Shown piece after piece: positions 35,309 to 44,529 of a stretch of DNA of 58,957 nucleotides (position 1 is the stretch's first letter; the number at the start of each line of letters is the position of its first letter). The notes under the pieces were generated by a model. It worked only from the letters and a program-made list of their open reading frames with translations. It was not told the DNA's origin and searched no databases. The DNA is from Myxococcales bacterium. Its GTDB lineage: Bacteria; Myxococcota_A; Bradymonadia; Bradymonadales; Bradymonadaceae. A program made the position numbers and the translations under genes. The DNA lies in NCBI GenBank assembly GCA_007135085.1, contig SLJM01000321.1, positions 1 through 58,957 of the forward strand. The letters run 5' to 3'.

Positions 35309-35337
35309 TTGACAGCCCTAAAGAGCCCATGCTAGTT
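35309..35337 (+). promoter_or_regulatory. Candidate promoter of tRNA-Cys
   Basis: TTGACA at 35309-35314 with a -10 candidate CTAGTT 17 bases later (35332-35337). The next four bases after TTGACA are GCCC, identical to the candidate tRNA-Asn promoter. Transcription would start a few bases before the tRNA. Confidence 0.4.
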
Positions 35338-35351
35338 CCCTTCTCCGTTCT

Positions 35352-35423
35352 GGCGGCGTAGCCAAGTGGTAAGGCAAGGGCCTGCAAAGCCTTGATTCAC
35401 CGGTTCGAATCCGGTCGCCGCCT
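35352..35423 (+). tRNA. tRNA-Cys (anticodon GCA)
   Basis: 72 bases. Acceptor stem GGCGGCG (35352-35358) pairs with CGCCGCC (35416-35422), discriminator T. The anticodon stem AGGGC/GCCTT closes the loop CTGCAAA with GCA at 35384-35386. The T arm is ACCGG-TTCGAAT-CCGGT. The CCA end is not encoded. Confidence 0.96.
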
Positions 35424-35430
35424 CTTACCC

Positions 35431-35477
35431 CCCGTCGGTTCCTCAGTTAATTGCTGAGGAGCGGCGGGAATTTTTTT
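35431..35477 (+). terminator. Intrinsic terminator after tRNA-Cys
   Basis: CCCGTCG (35431-35437) and CCTCAG (35441-35446) pair with CTGAGG (35454-35459) and CGGCGGG (35462-35468) in one interrupted hairpin, followed by seven T's (35471-35477). Confidence 0.9.
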
Positions 35478-35518
35478 GCGCTCTTCCATATGTTGTATGA
35501 AGGATAATGGGAGATAAA

Positions 35519-35548
35519 TTGACCGGGACCATAAGGTGAGCTTATCTT
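35519..35548 (+). promoter_or_regulatory. Candidate promoter of the response regulator operon
   Basis: TTGACC (35519-35524), 18 bases, TATCTT (35543-35548). The leader to the ATG at 35623 would be about 70 bases. It lies just after the tRNA-Cys terminator, so the operon has its own start. Confidence 0.4.
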
Positions 35549-35622
35549 GTGGGCGTCCGAGTCTTCGAGGGTGTATACCGTCGCAAGACACCTGGTTTGA
35601 AAGGTTGTAGGAGGATAAGGCC

Positions 35623-35997
35623 ATGGAGCCTGCCCGAAAGGTGCTCATACTTGATGACAATATCATCGACGTCATGGAGGTGGAGGAACACCTCAAAAAT
35701 GGCGGCTACGATGTGGTTCATCTCGCATCGCCCAACGGGGCGTTGTCCAAGATAGAATATGAACGTCCCGAGGTGCTCCTGCTCGACATCGAGATGGGAC
35801 GCCTCAATACAGACGATCTGCTCGGAACTCTTCGCTCCGCTGCGGAGTATGAGGAGATGGTCATCGTGGCCTTCAGTGATATGGAGGCCGATGATCTCCA
35901 GCAATTCTGTATAGACAACGAGCTCAACGGCTATTTTTGCAAGTCCATGGACGTCGGTCAGATCGCCGAATTTTTGGATAATTTCTACGACTATTAG
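35623..35997 (+). CDS. Single-domain response regulator (CheY-like receiver)
   Basis: 124 residues, receiver only. The acidic pocket is Asp11-Asp12, the phospho-acceptor Asp55 (VLLLDIEM), the switch Ser85 (VAFSD) and the conserved Lys107 (YFCKSMD, where a Pro usually follows Lys but here it is Ser). No output domain, so it works by protein contact or as a phosphorelay intermediate. GGAGG precedes the ATG. The glycosyltransferase gene follows after 48 bp. Possible phosphodonors in the window are the kinases at 29147-31788, about 4 kb upstream. Confidence 0.92.
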   Translation: MEPARKVLILDDNIIDVMEVEEHLKNGGYDVVHLASPNGALSKIEYERPEVLLLDIEMGRLNTDDLLGTLRSAAEYEEMVIVAFSDMEADDLQQFCIDNELNGYFCKSMDVGQIAEFLDNFYDY

Positions 35998-36045
35998 AGC
36001 GTCGCCTGTGCGCCGCACTGACACCGAAACTGGGGAGACTTGAGG

Positions 36046-37755
36046 ATGGACGAAGAGGGAACGAAAAACTCGGGAAGCCAACAAAGCGAACAGGGGCGGA
36101 AGGTGTGGATTCTGGTCGACCATTCGTCGCGGGAGGCGGCGTTGCTCCCGGTGGCCAACCAGTTGGAGTCTCGTGGTCTGACCGTGGAATTGGTGACCAT
36201 CACGGAGGTGATCGGAAGCGTGGCCCGCGAGGCCATCGCCGGCGGCGCCGAACGTCTGCTGCGGGGCCTGCGGGTGGCCGCGCGAGGAAAAGGTGGAGAC
36301 GAAGATCTGGTGGGCGCTATTCGACGACGCCAGCCGGATGTGCTGGTCGTGACCGAAGCGCGCTATGTGCGGGCCATCGGCGTGATGGAGAATCTGACCG
36401 GCGTGGAGAGTCTCCAGGTGGGGCTGGTCTCCGATTTTCAGGTCGATCCGGCCTGGTTCAACGGCCAGCTTCATGCATTTATCGTCCCCGACGATTTGGC
36501 CCGGGCCCAGATCGTGGACCGCGGCTTCGACCAGGATAGAGTTCAGATCGCCGGTCCCGCCCTGCGGCCCAACTTCCACGACGAGGTAGACGGGCAAAAA
36601 GCCCGTAAGGAATTGGGCCTCGACGGCGACGAGACGGTCATCCTGGTGCGCGGCGACGGCTTCGATGCAGCTTCCCTGGAAAAACTGGTCTTTCAATGCA
36701 CCCTCTGCGAAGAGAAGGTGCGTTTTATTTTTCATTATGACGGTGACGGGGCCACGGCTTCCACCCTTCGTCGAGCGGCCGACCAATATGGCCTGCCGGC
36801 GGCGATGTTTGGCCGTGTCAAAGATCTGGAACGTTATTTCGCCGCCGTCGACGGAGTTCTCGCCGACCAGCGCGACGCCTACCTGCCCGAGTTATTGCAC
36901 AGCGGGGTGCCGACCTTGTTATTGGGCAGCGGCGAAGCCGACGGTAATGGGGCGGCCCTCGAGGGGCAGGAGTTGGTCGATTATCTGGACGACCTGGGTC
37001 AGTTGGGCACACGCCTCGATCGCTTTGCCTCCCCAGATCGCCGAGAGGAGTTGGCGGAAAAACTGGGGGAATGGGACGGCCTAAAGCGACACGAGGACCT
37101 CGCCGAAGCCCTGGCAAAAGCAGCGAAAAACGCTGAAAAATGGAGGCGACCGTCGCGCCAAAAGACGGCACCTGAAGAAGATGGCCAGGCCGAAGAAAAA
37201 GGAGAGGCCTCGGCACCGGCAGGTCCATTCGAGTCTATCGGGGCGCCGCCGTCGAAGAGCAGGGGGCCCTCGGCAGCGACGGAGAAGGGCGACGGCAAAG
37301 GGCCGAGCCAAGCGCCCGGCGAGCCCCGCCGCGATTATTCGACCCTGTCTCGTGCCGAGGCAAAAGAGCAATTGGCGGAGCTTATCCTCAAGGAAAGAGA
37401 CCTGGAGCGCCGTCTCAAAGAATTGGAGCGTCAGCAAGAGCGCTGGCGAGGCCGGCTGCAGCTTGCGCGGGAGTGGAACGAGGAAGACCTGGCCGAAGAG
37501 GCGGAGACTATCCTGCGCGGCTACGTAGCAGACGCTGACCCGCTGGAAGACCAGCTCGGCGATATCCGGCGCCAAAAAGAAAAGCTCAAGCAGGCGGCCC
37601 GGCGCGGCCGGGGGTCGGCAGGCGTTAAGGGAACGACCGACGGCGGCGGTGAAGAAGACCGAGGCAGCGGGATGGAGGAGCGCTTTCGAAAAATGGAGAT
37701 CGACAGCGATCTGGAAGGGCTCAAAGACCGAATCCGTCGCGAATTGGGTGAATGA
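36046..37755 (+). CDS. MGDG-synthase-like glycosyltransferase with long charged C-terminal extension
   Basis: 569 residues. Residues about 15-350 look like the MGDG-synthase/diacylglycerol glucosyltransferase group of GT-B enzymes. The N-terminal half has VSDFQVDPAWFNGQLHAFIV (given within its length), followed by DRVQIAGPALRPNFHD, as in family members where the lipid-facing and hinge segments lie. The nucleotide-sugar half is degenerate (VLADQRDAYLPELLHSGVP). Residues about 370-569 are low-complexity and coiled coil, not part of the enzyme family. The start is ATG 36046 with GGGGAG 8 bases before. The next gene overlaps by 4 bp (ATGA). Function as a lipid glycosyltransferase is inference; a scaffold role is possible. 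Confidence 0.72.
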   Translation: MDEEGTKNSGSQQSEQGRKVWILVDHSSREAALLPVANQLESRGLTVELVTITEVIGSVAREAIAGGAERLLRGLRVAARGKGGDEDLVGAIRRRQPDVLVVTEARYVRAIGVMENLTGVESLQVGLVSDFQVDPAWFNGQLHAFIVPDDLARAQIVDRGFDQDRVQIAGPALRPNFHDEVDGQKARKELGLDGDETVILVRGDGFDAASLEKLVFQCTLCEEKVRFIFHYDGDGATASTLRRAADQYGLPAAMFGRVKDLERYFAAVDGVLADQRDAYLPELLHSGVPTLLLGSGEADGNGAALEGQELVDYLDDLGQLGTRLDRFASPDRREELAEKLGEWDGLKRHEDLAEALAKAAKNAEKWRRPSRQKTAPEEDGQAEEKGEASAPAGPFESIGAPPSKSRGPSAATEKGDGKGPSQAPGEPRRDYSTLSRAEAKEQLAELILKERDLERRLKELERQQERWRGRLQLAREWNEEDLAEEAETILRGYVADADPLEDQLGDIRRQKEKLKQAARRGRGSAGVKGTTDGGGEEDRGSGMEERFRKMEIDSDLEGLKDRIRRELGE

Positions 37756-38879
37756 ATCAGGCCAGGCCCAACACTCGAGAAAAAGGGGACCGACTGCAGT
37801 TGGGGCTGTCCCTTCTTCTGGCGTTGTTGATCGGCGCTGCCTTTTTGTATCTGGCCACCCGTGCCATTCCCCTGGAAGCGGTGAGAGATTATCTGGGCCA
37901 GGCCGACTGGGGCCAGATTGCCCTGGCGGCGCTGGTATTCCTGCCCGTCTATGCCGTATGCCACGGGGCCAGGATTTTGCGCTGGTATTTTCTGGTGCGG
38001 CCCCTCGGTGAGGTGCGCCCGAAATTGGTCCACCAGGTCTGCGCCGTGGGCTCTATGGCCATCTTGTTGGTCCCCCTTCGCCTGGGGGAATTGGTGCGGC
38101 CATTCTTGTTGGCGCGCACCTCGAAAATATCCGCCGCCGGAGTGCTGGCCACGGTGGTGGTGGAACGGGTGGTGGACGGGCTGATCATTACGGGGCTGCT
38201 CTTTTTGGGGTTGTGGACCTATCAGGGCGGGGCGTCCATCGAGATGGCCCGCGGCGCCGGGGCCATTGCGGCGCTGATCTTTGTGCCCGCCCTGGTGATG
38301 GCCATCGTGGCCTATCGCAACCGCGAGCTCTCGCGGCGAATTACGATGGCCACCATTGGTCGCTTCCTTCCGTCGATCGCCGAGAAGGTGGCCTCTCTAC
38401 TCGAACAATTCTCTCTTGGTTTTGAGGCTATGGCCCGTCGCGGCGACCTGGTGCCTTTTCTCGTTGGCACCGCCGTATATTGGGCGACGAACGTCATCTC
38501 CATGTGGGTGTTGTTGCGCCTGGGGTTTGGCATTGATATCGGCCTCTGGGAGATGATGACCGTCATGGCCGTCCTCGTCGTGGGCATCATGGTCCCCACG
38601 GGACCGGCGATGGCCGGCAACTTCGAGTATTTCGTGGCCCACGGCATGGGGCTATTCGTGCCTCTGGATCAGGGTAGCATCGCCGGGCAGGTCGGGGTCT
38701 TCGCAGCGCTGCTTCACCTGTTGCAGGTCCTGGTCATCGTCACCCCCGGGGTGTGGATCATGGTGCGAAACCGGCAGCTACGAGTAAACCGCAAGACTCT
38801 GGCCGAATCCCAGTCCATGGCTGACCGGGCCGTTTCAGACGTCGATGGTGGTCTGTCTGGGCCCGATGACGACCAATGA
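37752..38879 (+). CDS. LPG-synthase-type integral membrane protein (UPF0104 family, possible lipid flippase)
   Basis: 375 residues with about eight membrane helices. HGARILRWYFLVRPLG and LRLGELVRPFLLARTSKISA followed by ATVVVERVVDGL are the hallmarks of the lysylphosphatidylglycerol-synthase transmembrane family. It lacks the soluble aminoacyl-transfer domain of MprF, so lipid flipping or transport is more likely than synthesis. ATGA overlap with the upstream glycosyltransferase suggests that the two act on the same lipid. Confidence 0.87.
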   Translation: MNQARPNTREKGDRLQLGLSLLLALLIGAAFLYLATRAIPLEAVRDYLGQADWGQIALAALVFLPVYAVCHGARILRWYFLVRPLGEVRPKLVHQVCAVGSMAILLVPLRLGELVRPFLLARTSKISAAGVLATVVVERVVDGLIITGLLFLGLWTYQGGASIEMARGAGAIAALIFVPALVMAIVAYRNRELSRRITMATIGRFLPSIAEKVASLLEQFSLGFEAMARRGDLVPFLVGTAVYWATNVISMWVLLRLGFGIDIGLWEMMTVMAVLVVGIMVPTGPAMAGNFEYFVAHGMGLFVPLDQGSIAGQVGVFAALLHLLQVLVIVTPGVWIMVRNRQLRVNRKTLAESQSMADRAVSDVDGGLSGPDDDQ

Positions 38880-38912
38880 AGACCACCCCGGCCGAGTAGG
38901 GGGTTGGATGAA

Positions 38913-38942
38913 TTGACAGAATCCTAAAGGGGCAGCTACATT
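38913..38942 (+). promoter_or_regulatory. Candidate promoter of the hrcA-grpE-dnaK locus
   Basis: TTGACA (38913-38918), 18 bases, TACATT (38937-38942, 4 of 6). Leader about 125 bases. I looked for a CIRCE operator (TTAGCACTC-N9-GAGTGCTAA) here and before grpE and dnaK and found none, and no obvious sigma-32 promoter. Confidence 0.4.
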
Positions 38943-39074
38943 CGGAATACTGCGTTTCCGACGTTGTTATCGGCCCGGAAGATGATTTTTGCGGGACCGG
39001 CCTCCGTCGGGAATCTCGAGGCGGTCGGCCAGGAGCGGTCCCGTCGTAGTGGAGACCGGTACCGAGGAGGCGGC

Positions 39075-40109
39075 ATGCTTCCCATTTCTGAACGTGCGTT
39101 CGACATTTTGGTCTGTGTCATCGAGCTCTTCACCCGAACCGGGGAGCCCGTGGGCAGTTCTGCCGTGGCTTCTCAGGAGCGTATCGACGTCAGTTCGGCG
39201 ACGGTGCGCAACGTCATGGCAGGGCTGGAAGAGGAGGGGCTGTTATATCAACCCCATACCTCGGCGGGGCGAATGCCCACCTGGTCGGCGATGCGGCTTT
39301 ATGTGGATCAAATGGTGGTGTCCGGGCAATTTGTGGCCGCCGAGGAGATAAAATCTCAATTCGGCCTCTTCGGTTCCGGTGACGTGGACTCCATCGTTCG
39401 ATCGGCGGGGCTAGTGGTAAGCGAGCTGGCTCAATTGACGAGCATTGTCTCGGCACCGGAGGTCACGGAGTTCAGGCTCAAGGATCTCCATCTATCCTGG
39501 CTGTCGCCGGAGCGGGTGTTGGTCATTTTGGTCACCCAGGACGGGCGAGTCTTCAATCGCACGGTGCGTCTCGACGAGCCCATCGAGAAGAGGGCGCTGC
39601 AGAGGATGCAAAACTTTCTCTCCGATCTGGTGGTGGGGCTCAGCCTTCGCGAGGTCCGTCGCCGGGTGCGCCAGCAATTGGACGACGCTGAGATGAGCTA
39701 TCGCCACCACCTGCGGCGGGCGTTGGAGATCGGGCGAGAGGTGGTCGAGATGGCCACCCGCTCAGAGTTGTTCGTTGAAGGGACGGTGCATATTCTGGAG
39801 GTCTCGGAGTTGGTCCGTGATATCGAGCGCGCTCGTCAGGTCATGCGACGTCTCGAGGACCGCGAGCGGGTCCTGGAGGTGCTCGACCGGGTCTGCGAAA
39901 CCCCGCGTGCTCAGACCTTGATAGGCCCCGAATTGGGAGAACCCTGGGGCGAAGACCTGAGCCTGGTCGCTTGCGGCTACTTTCACGAGGGCCGACAGGT
40001 CGGCCTGGTGGGCATTTTAGGGCCGATGAGGATGAATTATGCCCGCATGATTCCACTGGTCGAGCAAGCGGCCGGTGTGCTATCGAAAGAGCTCGATGAA
40101 TTGGCCTGA
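39075..40109 (+). CDS. hrcA: Heat-inducible transcription repressor HrcA
   Basis: 344 residues, normal length. N-terminal winged helix (residues 1-75): GEPVGSSAVA, VSSATVRNVMAGLEEEGLL and QPHTSAGRMPT are the family signature. The central GAF-like dimerisation domain and the C-terminal LVGILGPMRMNYARMIPLV stretch are intact. It represses chaperone genes and is activated by GroEL. The ATG at 39075 is chosen for GAGGAGG just upstream; 37 extra codons of an upstream start would be unlike the family. First gene of the chaperone locus. Its usual CIRCE target is not visible in this window. Confidence 0.95.
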   Translation: MLPISERAFDILVCVIELFTRTGEPVGSSAVASQERIDVSSATVRNVMAGLEEEGLLYQPHTSAGRMPTWSAMRLYVDQMVVSGQFVAAEEIKSQFGLFGSGDVDSIVRSAGLVVSELAQLTSIVSAPEVTEFRLKDLHLSWLSPERVLVILVTQDGRVFNRTVRLDEPIEKRALQRMQNFLSDLVVGLSLREVRRRVRQQLDDAEMSYRHHLRRALEIGREVVEMATRSELFVEGTVHILEVSELVRDIERARQVMRRLEDRERVLEVLDRVCETPRAQTLIGPELGEPWGEDLSLVACGYFHEGRQVGLVGILGPMRMNYARMIPLVEQAAGVLSKELDELA

Positions 40110-40218
40110 CGGCAAGCGCCGGAAGGGTTTTGGGGAAACAAGACAGGATAGTATTTCGCACGTGATGAGCCTGGCCGCCGGTGCAATGGATTCGCCGGTG
40201 GCGATCGCCTTTTAGGAG

Positions 40219-41397
40219 ATGGCCTTGAGTGACAAAGAGAAGCGGGAAGTACCGGGCACCGAAAGAAATCATGACCCCCAGGTAGACGACCCCTCGGAAT
40301 CGTCAGCCGAAAAACCTGATCAACCTGCATCGGAAGAAGAAGAGCGCGAGCAAGAGGGCGGGGACAGCTCCCAGGAGGACGACGGGCCCTCCGAATCTGA
40401 GAGCGCACCAGAGCAATCGGAGCGATCTGAAGAAGGAGTGGAGGCCGATGAGGAGGCCTTTGAGGAGGCCGAGGAGGCCGAGGAGGCCGCTCCCACCGTT
40501 GAATCGGGGGTGCCGGTCTGGGAGCTCGACGAGGATATGGAGGCCCCCGAACTCGACGAGGATTCGGAAGAGGAGACCGAGAAGCCCTCCCAGGATAGCG
40601 GTCCGGTTTCCCGTGAGGAGAAGCTAAAGCGGCTGCAGCGCAAAAACCGAAAGAAAAACGAAGACAACGTGCCCCGTGCCGTGGTCGACGCCGTCAAAAA
40701 GCGCGTGGAGGAGTTAACCGAGACCGTGGCCGAGCGCGACGCCAGGCTCGCGGAAGCAGCCGAGCAACTCCAACAGGGACAGGCCGAAATCGAGGCGGTT
40801 GCAGAGGAGCGCGACGAGATTCAAAACCGCCTGCTCCGCACCGCTGCCGACCTGGAGAATTTCCGACGCCGTGCCGAGCGGGAGAAAGAAGAGCTCAAAC
40901 GCTACGGCATCGACAAGGTCGTACTCGAACTCATCCCGGCCGTCGACAATATGGAGCGGGCCCTGGAGCACGCGCAGGTCAAGGAAACGGAAGGTTCCAA
41001 TTCCTTTATCGACGGCGTGCGAATGGTCTATCGCCAGATCTTGACCGCTCTGGAAAAGCACGGCGTCACCGGCTTCGAATCGGTTGGCGAGCGCTTCGAT
41101 CCGGAGCGACACGAGGCGATTCAGCAGGTGGAGACCACCGAATACGATACGGGGGTCGTCGTCGAGCAATACCAGAAGGGGTATTTCCTTCACGATAGAT
41201 TACTTCGTCCGGCCATGGTCTCGGTTGCAAAACGAATTGAAGCGCCGCAAGATGAAGGGACGGAAGAGGAAGCCGACGAGCAGGAGCCGCAAGGTCAGTC
41301 CGTCGATCCAGAGGCCGACCACGCAGAGAGCCACGAGCTCGACGGCGAAAATAAAGAGGCCACCGGCGGTGATGATGAGGCGCCGCCGGCCAGTTGA
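40219..41397 (+). CDS. grpE: GrpE with a long acidic N-terminal extension
   Basis: 392 residues, about twice the usual length. Residues 1-140 are Glu/Asp/Ser-rich with an EEAEEAEEA run; residues about 150-345 are GrpE proper: a long coiled coil, LLRTAADLENFRRRAEREKE, LELIPAVDNMERALEHA, then FDPERHEAIQQVE and QKGYFLHDRLLRPAMVSVAK. A second acidic tail ends the protein. It is the nucleotide exchange factor of DnaK. The start is ambiguous: AGGAG (40214-40218) directly abuts the ATG at 40219, giving no spacing, while a TTG at 40225 is 6 bases away and may be the true start. dnaK follows after 48 bp. Confidence 0.94.
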   Translation: MALSDKEKREVPGTERNHDPQVDDPSESSAEKPDQPASEEEEREQEGGDSSQEDDGPSESESAPEQSERSEEGVEADEEAFEEAEEAEEAAPTVESGVPVWELDEDMEAPELDEDSEEETEKPSQDSGPVSREEKLKRLQRKNRKKNEDNVPRAVVDAVKKRVEELTETVAERDARLAEAAEQLQQGQAEIEAVAEERDEIQNRLLRTAADLENFRRRAEREKEELKRYGIDKVVLELIPAVDNMERALEHAQVKETEGSNSFIDGVRMVYRQILTALEKHGVTGFESVGERFDPERHEAIQQVETTEYDTGVVVEQYQKGYFLHDRLLRPAMVSVAKRIEAPQDEGTEEEADEQEPQGQSVDPEADHAESHELDGENKEATGGDDEAPPAS

Positions 41398-41445
41398 GTG
41401 ACTGCAAATTATCAATCGGGGCACCAGCAAGGGACAAGGGACTAA

Positions 41446-43311
41446 ATGGGACGCACGATCGGGATTGACCTGGGAACAACTAATAGCTGTGTATGCTGCG
41501 TTATCGACGACGAGCACGTCGTCATCCCCAACGCCGAGGGAAGTCGCACCACGCCGTCAGTGGTGGGATTTACCGAGGATGGGCAGCAATTGGTCGGACA
41601 GGTCGCCAAGCGACAGGCTCAGACGAACTCGGAGAATACGATCTATGCCGTCAAGCGGTTGATCGGCCGGCGTTTTGACGCCCCGGACGTCGCTCAGGCG
41701 AGGCGCTCCTCTCCTTTCGATATCGTCGAGGGGCCAAACGGCGACGCCTGGGTCAATGTGCGCGGCAAGCAGATGTCTCCTGCCGAGGTGTCGGCGCTGA
41801 TTCTCAAAGAGATGCGAAAAATCGCCGAGGATCATCTGGGCGAAGAGATCGAAGACGCCGTGGTCACCGTGCCGGCCTATTTCAATGACGCTCAACGTCA
41901 GGCCACCAAGGACGCGGGACGCATCGCCGGTCTCAACGTATCGCGGATCGTCAACGAGCCCACGGCGGCCGCACTGGCCTACGGGCTGGCCAATGTGAGT
42001 GCAGGCCCCATTAAGGTCGCCGTCTATGACCTTGGCGGCGGCACCTTCGATATTTCGATTTTGGAGTTGATGGACGGTGTTTTCAGCGTCCTCTCAACCT
42101 CGGGTGACACCTTTTTGGGCGGTGAGGATTTCGACCACGCCATCATCGACTGGATCGCCGATCGATTCGAAGAGGCCCACGGTGTGGACCTCACGGAGAT
42201 TCCCATGGCCCTGCAGCGCCTCAAAGAAGAGGCAGAGCAGGCCAAATGCGAACTGTCGAGCACCGATTCGGTGGAGATCAACCTGCCCTTTATTCATACC
42301 GGCGACGACGGCCCCCTCCACGTGGAGGAGACCTTGACCCGCGAGATACTCGAGGAGCTGGTGGATCATCTCATCGAGCGCTCCCTCGACCCCTGCCGCA
42401 CGGCTCTTCAAGACGCCGGATTGCGGCGCTCCGACGTCGACGAGATCCTTTTGGTCGGCGGTATGACGCGGATGCCCAAGGTTCGTGAACGAGTCGGTGA
42501 GTTCTTCGGCCAGGAGGTCGACACCTCGGTCAACCCCGACGAGGTGGTCGCCATGGGGGCCGCCATTCAGGGTGGAATCATCAAGGGAGAGCTGACGGAC
42601 GTGCTGCTATTGGACGTCACGCCGCTGACCCTTGGTGTGGAGACCGCCGGCGGGGTGTTCACTCCCCTGATTCATCGAAATACGACCGTGCCCTGTAGCT
42701 ATACGGAGATCTTCAGCACTGCTCGCGACAATCAGGAGATGGTGCGAGTCCATATCCTCCAGGGCGAGCGGGCGATGGCGGACGATAATAAGAGCCTGGC
42801 CCTCTTCGAATTGACGGGTATTCCCCCGGCGCCGCGGGGGGTTCCCAAGATCGCCGTGACCTTCAAAATTGACGAAAATGGCATGGTCAACGTCGTGGCC
42901 CGCGACGAAGCCACCGGCCAGGAGCAGTCGGTCAATATCGTGGCCGACGGCGGGCTCAGCGATCAGGATGTGGAGCGGCTCATCGCCGAAGCTGAGCAAA
43001 AGCGCGAAGAAGATGCACGAGTTCGGGAGCTGATGGACCTTCGAAATCAAGCCGAGGGCTTGCTGTACTCCACGGAACGCAGCCTGGAGATGTACGGTCA
43101 GGAGCTGGGCCCCGAGGAGGTTCAAGAACTGTCGGAGGACATCGATACGGTCAAAGATTTGATCGAAGATGCCAACTTCGAGGAATTGGAGACCATCATC
43201 GCCACCTTGGAGGCCGGTGCCCACCGATTGGCGGAGGCGATGTACGCATCCATGGATGATCAACTGATGATGGATGACGACGAAGCCACGGCCCAGTCGC
43301 TGGAGGAATGA
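41446..43311 (+). CDS. dnaK: Molecular chaperone DnaK (Hsp70)
   Basis: 621 residues. The ATPase domain has [12 protein letters not shown] (5-16), [33 protein letters not shown] and [13 protein letters not shown]. The interdomain linker region ([20 protein letters not shown]) and the substrate domain follow. The lid is normal, ending in an acidic tail ([13 protein letters not shown]). It folds and refolds proteins with DnaJ and GrpE. It comes after grpE and is separated from dnaJ by a strong intrinsic terminator, so dnaJ expression depends on read-through or on a promoter I cannot see. Confidence 0.97.
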   Translation: MGRTIGIDLGTTNSCVCCVIDDEHVVIPNAEGSRTTPSVVGFTEDGQQLVGQVAKRQAQTNSENTIYAVKRLIGRRFDAPDVAQARRSSPFDIVEGPNGDAWVNVRGKQMSPAEVSALILKEMRKIAEDHLGEEIEDAVVTVPAYFNDAQRQATKDAGRIAGLNVSRIVNEPTAAALAYGLANVSAGPIKVAVYDLGGGTFDISILELMDGVFSVLSTSGDTFLGGEDFDHAIIDWIADRFEEAHGVDLTEIPMALQRLKEEAEQAKCELSSTDSVEINLPFIHTGDDGPLHVEETLTREILEELVDHLIERSLDPCRTALQDAGLRRSDVDEILLVGGMTRMPKVRERVGEFFGQEVDTSVNPDEVVAMGAAIQGGIIKGELTDVLLLDVTPLTLGVETAGGVFTPLIHRNTTVPCSYTEIFSTARDNQEMVRVHILQGERAMADDNKSLALFELTGIPPAPRGVPKIAVTFKIDENGMVNVVARDEATGQEQSVNIVADGGLSDQDVERLIAEAEQKREEDARVRELMDLRNQAEGLLYSTERSLEMYGQELGPEEVQELSEDIDTVKDLIEDANFEELETIIATLEAGAHRLAEAMYASMDDQLMMDDDEATAQSLEE

Positions 43312-43362
43312 ATTGATCTCGGTCGCCGTTTTGGTGGCGAAAGGTCAGCTCGAAAGCGTTAT

Positions 43363-43402
43363 GGCCCCGGAGTCGACAATTTCAACCTCCGGGGCCTTTT
43401 TT
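43363..43402 (+). terminator. Intrinsic terminator between dnaK and dnaJ
   Basis: GGCCCCGGAG (43363-43372) and CTCCGGGGCC (43387-43396) form a perfect 10-bp stem with a 14-base loop, followed by six T's (43397-43402). The dnaJ start codon is 28 bp further on. Confidence 0.9.
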
Positions 43403-43430
43403 CTTGGGCCATACAAGGCGATTTGCATCG

Positions 43431-44525
43431 ATGAGCGTCGATCTCTACGACATACTCGGGGTGGATAGGCGTGCCAGTCAGGCTGAGATAAAGTCGGCCT
43501 ATCGACGGCTGGCGCTGCGTTATCATCCCGACCAAAATCCCGGCGATACCCACGCCGAGGAGCGCTTCAAAGAGGTCTCAAAAGCCTATGACGTCCTCGG
43601 CGATCCCGCCAAGCGTCGGGCCTACGATCGCCTCGGAGGCCAGCGCGGCACGCCAGGGGGAGGGGGCAGCGGGTTTGAGAGCCTGGGCGAATTGTTCGAG
43701 GTGCTCAACTCCGTGCTGAGCGCCGGCCTTGGGGGATTGAAACCAAAGAGCTCCAGAACGAAGGGAGAGGATATTCGCGTCTCTCTGTCGATCAGCCTGG
43801 AGGATGCTTATAGGGGTGTGCGCCGCGACGTCACCGTTCCCCGGCGCCGAGCCTGCAGCCGATGTGGTGGAAGCGGTGCTGAACCGGGTACCTCACTGCG
43901 ACCATGCCCGGAGTGTGACGGCCAGGGAAGGGTGCGGATGCAGCAGGGCTTATTCTCGCTGATGCGGGACTGCAAAAACTGCCGCGGCCGCGGCCGGGTG
44001 CCCGAAACCGCTTGTCGTCGCTGCAAAGGCGAGGGCTCTATCGAGGCCACCGAGTTGCTTCCCGTCGACGTGCCCGCCGGCGTTCGCCACGGCCAGACCC
44101 TACGTTGGTCCGGCAAGGGCGCCCCCGGCCTACGCGGTGGTGAGTCGGGGGATCTGCTCGTGGAATTACAGGTCGAGCCCCATCCTCTCTTTCAGCGAGA
44201 CGGTCAGGATATTCACCTGGTGATGCCCATAAGTTTTACCCAAGCGTCTCTTGGAGCTAAGGTGGATGTGCCGACTCTGGATGGGCAGGTGCGCATGAAA
44301 GTGCCGCCGGGAACTCGGTCGGGCCGTGTCTTTCGCCTGCGTGGAAAGGGGCTTCCTCCCGTTAAAGGACGGCCCCGAGGCGACCAATATGTGCGTCTCA
44401 AGGTCCGGAGCAAGGGATCTGAGGACGAAGGTGGAGATCGATATCGCAGAGGTGATTCCAAGGCAGCGAGGGAAGGGGATGTCCCGGGCAGCATCTGGCG
44501 AAAGGTGCGCGACTTTTTCGAATAG
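43431..44525 (+). CDS. dnaJ: Chaperone DnaJ (Hsp40)
   Basis: 364 residues. J domain with HPD (RYHPDQNPG), a short Gly-rich linker, then four zinc repeats CSRCGGSG, CPECDGQG, CKNCRGRG, CRRCKGEG and the C-terminal substrate domain (PAGVRHGQTLRWSGKG and VPPGTRSGRVFRLRGKG). It stimulates DnaK ATPase and delivers clients. The start at 43431 gives the normal MSVDLYDILGV. A TTG nine codons earlier lies in the terminator region and is unlikely. The next gene starts 4 bp after its stop. Confidence 0.96.
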   Translation: MSVDLYDILGVDRRASQAEIKSAYRRLALRYHPDQNPGDTHAEERFKEVSKAYDVLGDPAKRRAYDRLGGQRGTPGGGGSGFESLGELFEVLNSVLSAGLGGLKPKSSRTKGEDIRVSLSISLEDAYRGVRRDVTVPRRRACSRCGGSGAEPGTSLRPCPECDGQGRVRMQQGLFSLMRDCKNCRGRGRVPETACRRCKGEGSIEATELLPVDVPAGVRHGQTLRWSGKGAPGLRGGESGDLLVELQVEPHPLFQRDGQDIHLVMPISFTQASLGAKVDVPTLDGQVRMKVPPGTRSGRVFRLRGKGLPPVKGRPRGDQYVRLKVRSKGSEDEGGDRYRRGDSKAAREGDVPGSIWRKVRDFFE

Positions 44526-44529
44526 TGGC

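Noticed and set aside
35542-36786. 414-codon minus-strand frame across the response regulator and glycosyltransferase
   Set aside because: Spans two real genes and the gap between them; no family resemblance.
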